Source: CBDBUR01 sp965209065
Lineage (GTDB): Bacteria > Pseudomonadota > Alphaproteobacteria > JAPOUT01 > G958296285
Assembly (NCBI GenBank): GCA_965209065.1
Contig: OZ242373.1
Span: forward strand, 1,302,001-1,366,000
Direction: 5' to 3'
Length of the DNA: 64,000 nucleotides
Positions within the stretch are counted from its first letter, which is position 1. Each line of letters opens with the position of its first letter. The position numbers and the translations under genes are program-made. The notes beneath the pieces were generated by a model, which saw only the letters and a list, made by a program, of their open reading frames with translations, made no database searches and was not told the origin of the DNA. Below, piece by piece: positions 1-7,736 of this stretch.

Positions 1-1272
1 CTTCACCTGATGTTCGGCAATCAGCTTGCGTAGCAGGTTGCCATACACCGAAGGGTGACGCGGCATAAAAGGCGCGCCAAAACAAGTAGAGAAAACCGCT
101 TCAGGCTCGCTGACCCCGCGCTCGGTGCCAGCAATTTTCGCCGTGTAGCCCGAAAGAAAATGAACCATCGCCGCCGATGGCGAAAGCCGCGCAATCGGGG
201 GCAAAACGCCAAAGGCATCTGCCGTGAGCATAATAACCGTGTCAGGGTGATTGGCTCTGCCGCCCAAAACAATGTTGGGAATAAAAGATAAAGGATAAGC
301 GCCGCGCGTGTTCTCGGTTAAGCTGCCATTGTCTAAATCAATTTTGCGGCTGTCCTTGTCATAAACGACATTCTCTAAAACCGTGCCGAACCTTTTGGTG
401 GTCGCGTAAATTTGCGGCTCCGCCTTTTCCGACAAGTTTATCATTTTAGCATAGCACCCGCCCTCAAAATTGAAGACGCCGCTTTCTGACCAGCCGTGTT
501 CGTCATCGCCGACCAGCTGGCGTTTAGGGTCGGCGGAAAGAGTCGTCTTGCCCGTGCCCGACAACCCAAAGAAAATCGCGCTATCGCCATCAGAGCCAAC
601 ATTCACCGAGCAGTGCATCGGCATCACTTCTTTTTCAGGTAAGTAATAATTCAAAACAGAAAAAACCGACTTCTTCATCTCGCCGGCATAAGCCGTGCCG
701 CCAATCAGCACGATACCTTTTTTCAAATCAAGTGCGATAATCGTCTCGCTTCTTGTGCCGTGAATCGACGGGTTCGCCTTAAAGCTCGGTAGGTCAATGA
801 TGGTGAGTTGCGGTTGAAAGCCTTTGCGCTCCTCGCCCTTAGGCACAATTAAGAGGTTGCGAATAAAAAGCGAATGCCACGCATATTGTGTATAAACCCG
901 TGTCGCTAACCGATGTTTGGGGTCGGCGCCGGCATAGAGGTCTTGGACAAAAAGCTCCTTGCCTTTGGCAAAAGCGAGCATGTCCTTATGAAGTTTATCG
1001 AAATGTTCGGGGCTAAGGGGCTGGTTGTTTTCCCACCAGATGTTATTTTCGGTCGTTTCATCGCGGACGATGTGTTTATCTTGCGCGCTACGCCCAGTAT
1101 GCTGTCCGGTCTCCACAACCAGAGCGCCGCCGTGCGCGATAATCCCCTCTTTGCGCGCGAGAGCCTGCTCATAAAGCGCGGGTGCGGCGTGATTCCAGTG
1201 GATAGCCTTAATCTCGCTAAAGCCGTCTGTCGCGATTTCGTGATGACTGATTTTATCGCCCGTCTGTTCCAT
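1..1272 (-). CDS. pckA: Phosphoenolpyruvate carboxykinase (ATP), N-terminal 424 residues, cut by window edge
   Basis: Converts oxaloacetate plus ATP to phosphoenolpyruvate, the entry step of gluconeogenesis, in the cytoplasm. The frame is open from the ATG at 1272 (GGAGG just upstream) to base 1. The N-terminus has the family's HWN segment and an ETGQHTGRS motif. The kinase-1a P-loop GLSGTGKTT lies near residue 240 and is followed by the LVGDDEHGW segment and FEGGCYAK. The last residues before the edge fit the approach to the conserved LVNTGWTGG motif. About 110 C-terminal residues are missing compared with the usual 530-540. Divergent from the ChvG-like sensor, the usual alphaproteobacterial neighbour, although no chvI response regulator lies between them here. 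Confidence 0.97.
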   Translation of the reverse strand, partial: MEQTGDKISHHEIATDGFSEIKAIHWNHAAPALYEQALARKEGIIAHGGALVVETGQHTGRSAQDKHIVRDETTENNIWWENNQPLSPEHFDKLHKDMLAFAKGKELFVQDLYAGADPKHRLATRVYTQYAWHSLFIRNLLIVPKGEERKGFQPQLTIIDLPSFKANPSIHGTRSETIIALDLKKGIVLIGGTAYAGEMKKSVFSVLNYYLPEKEVMPMHCSVNVGSDGDSAIFFGLSGTGKTTLSADPKRQLVGDDEHGWSESGVFNFEGGCYAKMINLSEKAEPQIYATTKRFGTVLENVVYDKDSRKIDLDNGSLTENTRGAYPLSFIPNIVLGGRANHPDTVIMLTADAFGVLPPIARLSPSAAMVHFLSGYTAKIAGTERGVSEPEAVFSTCFGAPFMPRHPSVYGNLLRKLIAEHQVK

Positions 1273-1319
1273 AAACCTCCCCTTTGAGTTTCTCCCTAAG
1301 CCTCTTCTTGGAAAAAATA

Positions 1320-1337
1320 TAGCGAGCTACCCCGCTA
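1320..1337 (-). other. Small hairpin in the pckA 5' leader
   Basis: TAGCG and CGCTA pair across an 8-base loop, about 50 bases upstream of the pckA start and just downstream of its predicted transcription start. It would form in the mRNA leader. Function unknown; it may only stabilise the transcript. Confidence 0.3.
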
Positions 1338-1350
1338 GAATCAAACCCTA

Positions 1351-1379
1351 TTTATAGCCCAACTCCGCTCTCTTGTCTA
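1351..1379 (-). promoter_or_regulatory. Predicted sigma-70 promoter of pckA
   Basis: On the minus strand TAGACA (1379-1374) and TATAAA (1356-1351) are separated by 17 bases, each one mismatch from consensus. Predicted leader length is about 70 nucleotides. Inferred from sequence only. Confidence 0.55.
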
Positions 1380-1447
1380 TAATTTTTCCTTTTCCTTTGC
1401 CTCTAGCTAGAAAATGCTTTAGAAAATAAGCTAAACTAGGTTGTTGA

Positions 1448-2992
1448 ATGAGAAATTTTCCCGATATCACTTCGCGTAGGCTTCTGTGGGCTTTCGTTTT
1501 GAGCTTTTTCGCCTTTGTGTTGTGGCTTGTGCCCTCTTATATTGTGATGTCGCCTGACAGCAACTACGCCGCGCGGGTGACGCGAGAGGCGGAGCTGGTG
1601 GCTGCCGCTATCGCCCGCGGCGCGATGGCGCGAACCCCCTCTAGCAAAATCGGCGACCCAAAAGACCCGCGCATTATCGCGGCGAAAAAACGCTCGCCCT
1701 TCCATAAAAATCGTGCCGAAGGCGTTATGCGCCAAATGCAAGATATTATCCATAAGCGCATCGTCCTCTACGACCACCGCAGACGCATCACCCTCGATAG
1801 CCAAAATTTCGACCTTGATAAAAAAGTTGAGGTTGATATTATTCCCGACCTCACGAAAAACCCGAATGAAAAAGCCAAGCCCTTCCCTAGACCCAACACC
1901 TTGCCGCCGCCACGCGGAAACAGCGAACTTGTTTTGGCTGCCCTCGGCGGACAAAGTGTCGCGCGCGAAATAAAACCGCGCCGAAGGTCATCGCGCGGCC
2001 GGGAAGAGCCAGCACAAAAAAGTTTTCAGCCGAGACAAAGTTTCTTGCTTGTCGCAGCACCCGTGCGCCGCCTTAAACTTGTGCAAGGCGCGGTTGTGCT
2101 TATAGACCACAATATCCAAGAGCGCGCTTTATGGCGATGGCGCGCTTTATGGGTAGATAATCTCTCCGTGTTTGGCGCTATTTTGGTTGCCTTACTGCTG
2201 CTTCTGCTTTGGATAAGAAGCACTTTCGTCACACCGCTTTCGCGCCTTGCTTATAGCGCGCAAGGGGCTAAAACAAAATATAACGATGCCTTCTCAATGC
2301 TAAACCATCGACAAGAGCTCGGTCAGCTTGCCGCGCGCAACTTTACCAGTAGCACGCAATTCTTTAAGCGCTTTATCTCAAAAATAGAAACAAAAAAGGA
2401 AAAAAATGAACTCGCCGATTCTCAAATGGCAGCCTTGATGCACAACGCCTTGATAGACGCCAAACTAGAAGTAGAAAATTTAGCCTTGATTGTTCAGCGT
2501 GTGCTTCAACGCCAGAACGCACGCGAACAAAATTTTTATATGCGAAAAATGCACAGCACAAAACAAGGAGAGACCTTGCCTTACAAAAATAAAGTTCAGC
2601 TAAAAGAAATGAGCTCTAATAATTATCACAACCCATGGCAACTGCCTCTGTTTGAAAAAAGTTTAGAGCTATGCTTGGATTATTTTATTCAAGCCGCATC
2701 GCTCGCGCAAAATTCTATTTGGCGCGCTTCCGTGCGTGTCTCGCTTGTTCGCCATAGAAAAAGAATGGATATCATCATTGAAGATGACGGCGAAGATGTC
2801 CCCGCGCCGACACTAAACGACTGGCTCGCGCGCGGTCTCGATAAAGACGCCGCCCAAACAAAATGGACGCAAGCTGCCGTTAGAAAAATTATTGAAATGC
2901 ATCTCGGCAAAATTTCTATCCCCAGCCTGCGACCCCCGCGCCTCAAACTCAGCCTCCCCCTCTCTCCTAATGATAAAAATGGTGACGAATAA
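1448..2992 (+). CDS. Degenerate ChvG-like membrane sensor protein, no recognisable H-box
   Basis: Occupies the place of the ChvG sensor kinase between pckA and ahcY. The 514-residue protein has a transmembrane helix at about 12-32, a periplasmic region to about 235, a second helix at about 237-257, and a HAMP-like segment. The region NHRQELGQLA matches the ChvG linker that precedes the dimerisation helix. Where the phospho-accepting histidine motif (HE[IL]KNPL) should follow, the sequence is Lys/Glu-rich and the motif is absent. An ATP-binding remnant is visible as EDDGEDVP near residue 445 (EDDGPGIP in active kinases), and the glycine-rich G2 box is not recognisable. Probably a kinase-dead sensor or decaying paralogue. 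The start fits the first transmembrane helix. Confidence 0.7.
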   Translation: MRNFPDITSRRLLWAFVLSFFAFVLWLVPSYIVMSPDSNYAARVTREAELVAAAIARGAMARTPSSKIGDPKDPRIIAAKKRSPFHKNRAEGVMRQMQDIIHKRIVLYDHRRRITLDSQNFDLDKKVEVDIIPDLTKNPNEKAKPFPRPNTLPPPRGNSELVLAALGGQSVAREIKPRRRSSRGREEPAQKSFQPRQSFLLVAAPVRRLKLVQGAVVLIDHNIQERALWRWRALWVDNLSVFGAILVALLLLLLWIRSTFVTPLSRLAYSAQGAKTKYNDAFSMLNHRQELGQLAARNFTSSTQFFKRFISKIETKKEKNELADSQMAALMHNALIDAKLEVENLALIVQRVLQRQNAREQNFYMRKMHSTKQGETLPYKNKVQLKEMSSNNYHNPWQLPLFEKSLELCLDYFIQAASLAQNSIWRASVRVSLVRHRKRMDIIIEDDGEDVPAPTLNDWLARGLDKDAAQTKWTQAAVRKIIEMHLGKISIPSLRPPRLKLSLPLSPNDKNGDE

Positions 2993-3031
2993 AAACTTGC
3001 CAAGCTCTCTTAAACCTGCTTTATAAACTCT

Positions 3032-4321
3032 ATGAGTAATGATTATAAAGTAGCCGATATCGCGCTCGCCGATTGGGGGCGCAAGGAAATCGAAATCGCC
3101 GAAGGCGAAATGCCCGGCCTCATCAGCCTGCAAGAAGAATTTGGCGCAAGCCAGCCCCTAAAAGGGGCGCGCATCACGGGCTGCCTTCATATGACAATAC
3201 AAACCGCTGTGCTGATTGAAACGCTCATCGCTTTAGGCGCGGAAATCCGCTGGTCTTCTTGTAATATCTTCTCCACGCAAGACCACGCCGCCGCCGCTAT
3301 TGCTCAGGCGGGAATTCCCGTCTTCGCGTGGAAAGGCGAGAGCGAAGAAGAATACTGGCAGTGCGTCCACGCCACGCTGAAAGGACCCGACGGCTGGCAG
3401 CCTAACCTCCTGCTCGACGACGGCGGCGACCTAACCAAAATCGTCCATGACGAATATCCTCAACTCGCCGAGAGCATCGTCGGGCTTTCAGAAGAAACCA
3501 CCACCGGCGTCTTGCGCCTCTATGAAATGGAGCGCGCATCAACCCTAAAAATGCCCGCTATCAATGTCAATGACTCGGTCACCAAATCTAAATTTGACAA
3601 TATGTATGGCTGTCGCGAAAGCCTGCTAGACGGACTAAAACGCGCGACCGACGTTATGTTAGCCGGCAAAACCGCTGTCGTTTGCGGTTATGGCGCGGTC
3701 GGCAAGGGCTGCGCGCAAGCCCTGCGCGGACAAGGCGCACGGGTTATCGTTTGTGAAGTCGACCCCATCTGCGCCTTACAAGCCTCGATGGAAGGACTAG
3801 AGGTCGCCACAATGGAAGAAGTCGCCGCCCACGGCGATATTTTCATCACCGCAACCGGAAACTGCGATGTCATTACGTTAGACCATATGCGACAAATGAA
3901 AGATCGCGTTATTGTTGGCAACATCGGGCATTTTGATTCTGAAGTTCAAGTGGCTGCCTTGCGCAACTTGAAATGGCATAATGTGAAGCCGCAGGTTGAT
4001 GAAGTGGAATTTCCCGATGGTAAAAAAATTATCCTCCTTGCCGAAGGTAGATTGCTGAACCTCGCGTGTGCTACTGGGCATTCTAGCTTTGTGATGAGTG
4101 CCTCTTTCGCTAATCAAGTGCTCGCGCAGATAGAGCTTTGGCAAAACAAAACACAATATCAAAATAAAGTTTATGTTTTACCAAAACATTTAGATGAGAA
4201 AGTCGCGCGCCTCCATTTGCCAAAGCTTGGCGTTCGTTTGACCGAGCTATCCAAAAAGCAAGCCGACTATCTCGGCATTCCCACGCAGGGACCCTATAAA
4301 AACGATACCTACAGGTATTAG
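3032..4321 (+). CDS. ahcY: Adenosylhomocysteinase (S-adenosylhomocysteine hydrolase)
   Basis: Hydrolyses S-adenosylhomocysteine to adenosine and homocysteine, removing the inhibitory product of methyltransferases. The catalytic core DDGGDLT and the lysine-bearing NDSVTKSKFDN are intact. The NAD-binding Rossmann motif GYGAVGKGCAQALRGQGA lies near residue 220, and the C-terminus ends YRY as usual. At 429 residues it lacks the insertion of about 40 residues common in bacterial enzymes (about 465 residues) and aligns with the short, eukaryote-like form. It follows the ChvG-like gene by 39 bases, too close for an SAH riboswitch. Its stop codon lies inside a palindromic tandem repeat. Confidence 0.97.
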   Translation: MSNDYKVADIALADWGRKEIEIAEGEMPGLISLQEEFGASQPLKGARITGCLHMTIQTAVLIETLIALGAEIRWSSCNIFSTQDHAAAAIAQAGIPVFAWKGESEEEYWQCVHATLKGPDGWQPNLLLDDGGDLTKIVHDEYPQLAESIVGLSEETTTGVLRLYEMERASTLKMPAINVNDSVTKSKFDNMYGCRESLLDGLKRATDVMLAGKTAVVCGYGAVGKGCAQALRGQGARVIVCEVDPICALQASMEGLEVATMEEVAAHGDIFITATGNCDVITLDHMRQMKDRVIVGNIGHFDSEVQVAALRNLKWHNVKPQVDEVEFPDGKKIILLAEGRLLNLACATGHSSFVMSASFANQVLAQIELWQNKTQYQNKVYVLPKHLDEKVARLHLPKLGVRLTELSKKQADYLGIPTQGPYKNDTYRY

Positions 4322-4338
4322 ATGCCTATAGGCATTAA
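4305..4338. repeat. 17-bp palindromic tandem duplication holding both convergent stop codons
   Basis: Two 17-bp copies (4305-4321, 4322-4338) differ at four positions, all transitions. Each copy forms a hairpin: ATACCT/AGGTAT in the first, ATGCCT/AGGCAT in the second. Two of the differences compensate each other in the stem. The ahcY TAG lies in copy one and the stop of the convergent flavoprotein gene in copy two. It may act as a bidirectional 3' end. Confidence 0.75.
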
Positions 4339-5537
4339 ATAAAAATCTCTTTGACTGATAAAGAGTCATCACTAAGATTCTTTAGCGCAATAGGTTTGCC
4401 CTCACTTAAAAACTTTCTTGTTAATAAAAACTCTTGCGGGCGATTGATACAATCAACCGCAATCACCTTATTCTTGGCAAGATAAAACAACGCGAAGCTG
4501 GCTTTATCTTTATCCCCACGCATAATAATATCATCATAACCACGCGACAGCCCGGCAATTTGTAGCTTAATATCATATTGGTCAGACCAAAACCAAGGCG
4601 CTTCCGTCGGTGGTGGTGCTAACCCGCACAGCGCGCGCGCGGCTATCGCCGCTTGATAATTCGCGTTCTGCACCGACTCCAGTCTAATCAAGCCCTCATA
4701 CAGCGGGTGCGGCGCGCAAACACAATCGCCAAGTGCCACAATGTTCTTGTCCGCCGTCTCTTGCCGCTCATTGACAACAATGCCGCCTTTGATTTCCAAA
4801 CCCGCAGCGCGCGCTAACTCCATATTCGGCTCCATACCGATACCAACCAACACGTTATCGCACGCGATGAATTCATCGCGCGCTTCGCCTTTAAGATGCA
4901 CACCGCCTTCTACCAGCTCCGCCTGCGCTTCTAGCCTAAAGGAAACCCCCTGCTGCTGGTGGTAAGCAGTGAAAAAGTTTGATATTTCCTCCGCCGCAAC
5001 ACGCGACAAAATACGCTCGGCACTCTCAAAAACCTGAACCTTAATGCCGCTCTTACGCGCGGTCGCCGCAACCTCCAACCCAATATAACCCCCGCCGAGA
5101 ACGCCCAGCTGACCCGAGGTGCGCTCAAGCGCTTCTCTTAACGCCACGCTCTCTTGCTGATTGTGTAAATAAATCGCACGCCCATGCCCACGCCCATGAG
5201 TGTCTGCCAAAACGCGCGGACGCCCGCCGGTGGCTATCGCCAACTTGTCGTAAGCATAGCTATTTTTGCTGGTCTCTATGCGTTGCGCCTGTCGGTCAAT
5301 CGCAACAACCCGCTCGTCTAAGTGGAGGGCTATCTTTTGCTTGTCGTAAAATTCGCGCTTGCGAAATAATAAACGCTGCGCCTCCATCTCCCCCGACAAA
5401 AAAGCCTTCGATAAAGGCGGTCGCTGGTAAGGCAGATGAGCCTCATCGCTAAACAGCGCAACCTCGCCCGAAAAGCCTTGCGCGCGCAAGGCGCTCACGA
5501 GTGCTGCGCCCGCGTGTCCTCCGCCAATAATGAGCAT
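4335..5537 (-). CDS. NAD(P)H-dependent FAD oxidoreductase, ferredoxin (putidaredoxin/rhodocoxin) reductase type
   Basis: Belongs to the family that passes electrons from NAD(P)H to a small ferredoxin partner such as those serving P450s or dioxygenases. The FAD motif GGGHAGAALVSALRAQG starts at the N-terminus and PYQRPPLSK follows near residue 40. A second Rossmann motif LGGGYIGLEVAA lies near residue 150, and the FAD-contacting VALGDC near 270. The C-terminal reductase domain carries PWFWSDQY. The start at 5537 is chosen because GGGAG lies 6 bases upstream; an ATG at 5549 would add four residues but lacks a ribosome-binding site. No ferredoxin or oxygenase partner is nearby, so the substrate is unknown. 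Confidence 0.88.
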   Translation of the reverse strand: MLIIGGGHAGAALVSALRAQGFSGEVALFSDEAHLPYQRPPLSKAFLSGEMEAQRLLFRKREFYDKQKIALHLDERVVAIDRQAQRIETSKNSYAYDKLAIATGGRPRVLADTHGRGHGRAIYLHNQQESVALREALERTSGQLGVLGGGYIGLEVAATARKSGIKVQVFESAERILSRVAAEEISNFFTAYHQQQGVSFRLEAQAELVEGGVHLKGEARDEFIACDNVLVGIGMEPNMELARAAGLEIKGGIVVNERQETADKNIVALGDCVCAPHPLYEGLIRLESVQNANYQAAIAARALCGLAPPPTEAPWFWSDQYDIKLQIAGLSRGYDDIIMRGDKDKASFALFYLAKNKVIAVDCINRPQEFLLTRKFLSEGKPIALKNLSDDSLSVKEIFI

Positions 5538-5569
5538 CCGTTCTCCCATTGAGCTATTATGAAACGGCT

Positions 5570-6043
5570 ATGATAAAAAAACAAACCCTCAAAAATGAAA
5601 ATGCGACCCTCGCTTTGGGCGGAAAGCTCGCGCCCTTTCTCGCGGTGGGCGATTGCCTCGTGCTCGCGGGCGCGCTGGGTGCGGGGAAAACCTGCCTCGC
5701 GCGCGGTATTATCCAAATGCTCGCTGCCCAAAAGGGAAATAGGCAGGAGAATGTGCCAAGCCCAACTTTTACTCTCATTCAAACTTATGAAACAAACCCG
5801 CCGCTCTGGCACATCGACCTCTACCGCCTTAACGCCCTCAGCGAAATTACCGAGCTCGGCATCATCGACGCTTTTGATGAAGTCGCGATGCTGATTGAAT
5901 GGGCGGATAAAATAAAAAATCTCTTGCCCGATGATAGACTGGAAATTACCCTTGATAGCCTCAATGGCGATTTCGCGCAGCGCGAAGTTGTCTTAAACCC
6001 TTTTGGCAAAAAATGGGAAACAATCCTCAATGACGCTTTCTAA
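5570..6043 (+). CDS. tsaE: tRNA threonylcarbamoyladenosine biosynthesis ATPase TsaE
   Basis: ATPase of the TsaB-TsaD-TsaE complex that makes t6A at position 37 of ANN-decoding tRNAs. The P-loop GALGAGKTCLARG lies near residue 40. The downstream SPTFTLIQTYE and HIDLYRL motifs are diagnostic, and LIEWADK lies near the C-terminus. Length of about 157 residues is normal. The ATG at 5570 is preferred over an in-frame TTG at 5549 that would abut the divergent flavoprotein start; neither has a clear ribosome-binding site. Its 3' end overlaps amgK by 14 bases, so the two genes are translationally linked. Confidence 0.94.
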   Translation: MIKKQTLKNENATLALGGKLAPFLAVGDCLVLAGALGAGKTCLARGIIQMLAAQKGNRQENVPSPTFTLIQTYETNPPLWHIDLYRLNALSEITELGIIDAFDEVAMLIEWADKIKNLLPDDRLEITLDSLNGDFAQREVVLNPFGKKWETILNDAF

Positions 6044-6992
6044 AGAACAATTTTTAAGCCAAACAGAATTTGCCTCGTGCCAAATAGAAAACATGGCAGG
6101 CGATGCTTCTATCAAAACTTTTTACCGCCTCACGAAAAATAATGCGCGCGCTATCTTAATGAAAATGCCTTTTGACGATAGCGCTTACACCAAAGAAGCG
6201 GGATTAGCCAAAACCTGCCTGCCTTTTTTAGCTATCGGGCAGTGGCTTGAAGAGCAACACCTATCCGTGCCGAAGGTGCTGGCAAAAAATATTCACGCCG
6301 GCTTCGTTTTGCTAGAAGATTTGGGACAAAAGACTTACACGCAAGACCATCTCCCCCTAGCGGTGGCGGTGCTGAACCATTTGCATAAAACCAAGCCGAG
6401 CCAAACCCTACCCTATGAAAACCAAACCTACCACCTGCCTGCTTTCACAAAAGAAATTTATCGGCGCGAGCCTCTCTTGTTTATCGAGTGGTTCTTGCCG
6501 GCGCGCTCTATCCAGCTAGAGGAAGAAGCAAAAAAAGATTTTTGCGCCTTTTGGGATAGTAGCTGGCAGACAATAGAAAAAACCAAACAAAGCATTTTAT
6601 TACGTGATTATCATTCGCCAAACTTTTTGCTGTTGCCCGAACGAACGGATATTCAACAATTAGGTTTGCTTGATTTTCAAGACGCTCTGCTCGGCTCGTC
6701 GCTTTATGACTTGGTCTCCCTAACGCAGGACGCCCGCATTGACATAAGCCCGCAACAAGAAGCACATGCGCTTGAAACTTACGCGCACTCTTTTAATGAC
6801 GAAGCCTTCGCTTTGCTCGGTGCGCAGCGCGCACTTAAAGTGCTCGGCATTTTTACGCGCTTCGCCCAGCAAGACAAAAAGCCCAGCTATCTTAAACATA
6901 TCGCACGCGTTCAAACCAACCTTGAGCGAAATCTAAATCACCCCGCGCTCGCGTGGCTAAAAAAATGGCTTAAAAATAATGGAGAAATATAA
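6030..6992 (+). CDS. amgK: N-acetylmuramate/N-acetylglucosamine kinase AmgK (aminoglycoside phosphotransferase fold)
   Basis: Phosphorylates the anomeric carbon of MurNAc or GlcNAc recovered from peptidoglycan turnover, giving MurNAc-1-phosphate for MurU. The family's GDAS motif (GDASIKTFYRL) lies near residue 25. The catalytic loop LLRDYHSPNFLLL and the metal-binding LGLLDFQDALLGSSLYDLVSL are present. The ATG at 6030 gives 320 residues; an ATG at 6003 lies too deep inside tsaE. The murU gene begins at the next base after its stop. The tsaE-amgK-murU order is a known alphaproteobacterial arrangement. Confidence 0.92.
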   Translation: MTLSKEQFLSQTEFASCQIENMAGDASIKTFYRLTKNNARAILMKMPFDDSAYTKEAGLAKTCLPFLAIGQWLEEQHLSVPKVLAKNIHAGFVLLEDLGQKTYTQDHLPLAVAVLNHLHKTKPSQTLPYENQTYHLPAFTKEIYRREPLLFIEWFLPARSIQLEEEAKKDFCAFWDSSWQTIEKTKQSILLRDYHSPNFLLLPERTDIQQLGLLDFQDALLGSSLYDLVSLTQDARIDISPQQEAHALETYAHSFNDEAFALLGAQRALKVLGIFTRFAQQDKKPSYLKHIARVQTNLERNLNHPALAWLKKWLKNNGEI

Positions 6993-7721
6993 ATGATTAA
7001 ACAAGCTTTTATCCTTGCCGCCGGTAAGGGAACGCGAATGAAAGAGCTCACCGCGCAAACGCCAAAACCTTTGCTCGTCTATCAGGGCAAGGCGCTGATT
7101 GATTACATCATTGAAGCCTTTGAGGCTTATGGCATCGAACGGCTTATCATCAATATCCACACGCACGCGGACAAAATGCGCGCGCACTTGAAAAATAAAA
7201 ATGTTCTCATTAGCGATGAATCACAAACATTACAAGGCACAGGTGGTGCGATTGGCTTCGCTTACCAAGAAGGGCTTTTACTCGACCAGCCGGTTTTTAC
7301 CCATAATTGCGATGCTTTTTTTTCTAGCCAAAAGCCGGCGGACAATGCTTGGGCGAACATTTTGTCCGCCCTTGCGGCTACGTGGCAAACAGATAAAATG
7401 GACGCTCTCCTATTGCTCAACGCCATATACAATAAAATGGGGCAAGATAAAACAAGGCAAGGCGATTTCGCTCTAGACCAAAACAATAAAATTATTTCCG
7501 CGCCCGCCGCCGCCAACAAGAATAAAAATTATACCTATACTGGCGTGCAGATTCTCTCTCCCCTTTTATTTAAGGACAAAACCACCGAAATGGAAACTCT
7601 CTGGCAGCGCGCGCAGGAAAAACAACGACTCTACGGCTTCAAGCTCCAGCACAACCAATGGCAACATTTAGGCACAAAAGAAGAATTTGTAAATAATAAT
7701 TTATCCCCGCCAGCTAATTAA
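6993..7721 (+). CDS. murU: N-acetylmuramate-1-phosphate uridylyltransferase MurU
   Basis: Joins MurNAc-1-phosphate to UMP, giving UDP-MurNAc. With AmgK it forms a recycling route that bypasses MurA, the fosfomycin target. The nucleotidyltransferase signature AAGKGTRMKELTAQTPKPLL starts at about residue 8, and HNCDAFF near residue 105 fits the metal-binding aspartate. Length of 242 residues is close to the family's usual 225-240. GGAGA lies 7 bases before the ATG. It is directly joined to amgK. Confidence 0.92.
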   Translation: MIKQAFILAAGKGTRMKELTAQTPKPLLVYQGKALIDYIIEAFEAYGIERLIINIHTHADKMRAHLKNKNVLISDESQTLQGTGGAIGFAYQEGLLLDQPVFTHNCDAFFSSQKPADNAWANILSALAATWQTDKMDALLLLNAIYNKMGQDKTRQGDFALDQNNKIISAPAAANKNKNYTYTGVQILSPLLFKDKTTEMETLWQRAQEKQRLYGFKLQHNQWQHLGTKEEFVNNNLSPPAN

Positions 7722-7736
7722 ATCTATACTAGAATA

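Noticed and set aside
2993..3031. SAH riboswitch ahead of ahcY
   Set aside because: Only 39 bases separate the genes and no stem-loop of the known fold can fit.
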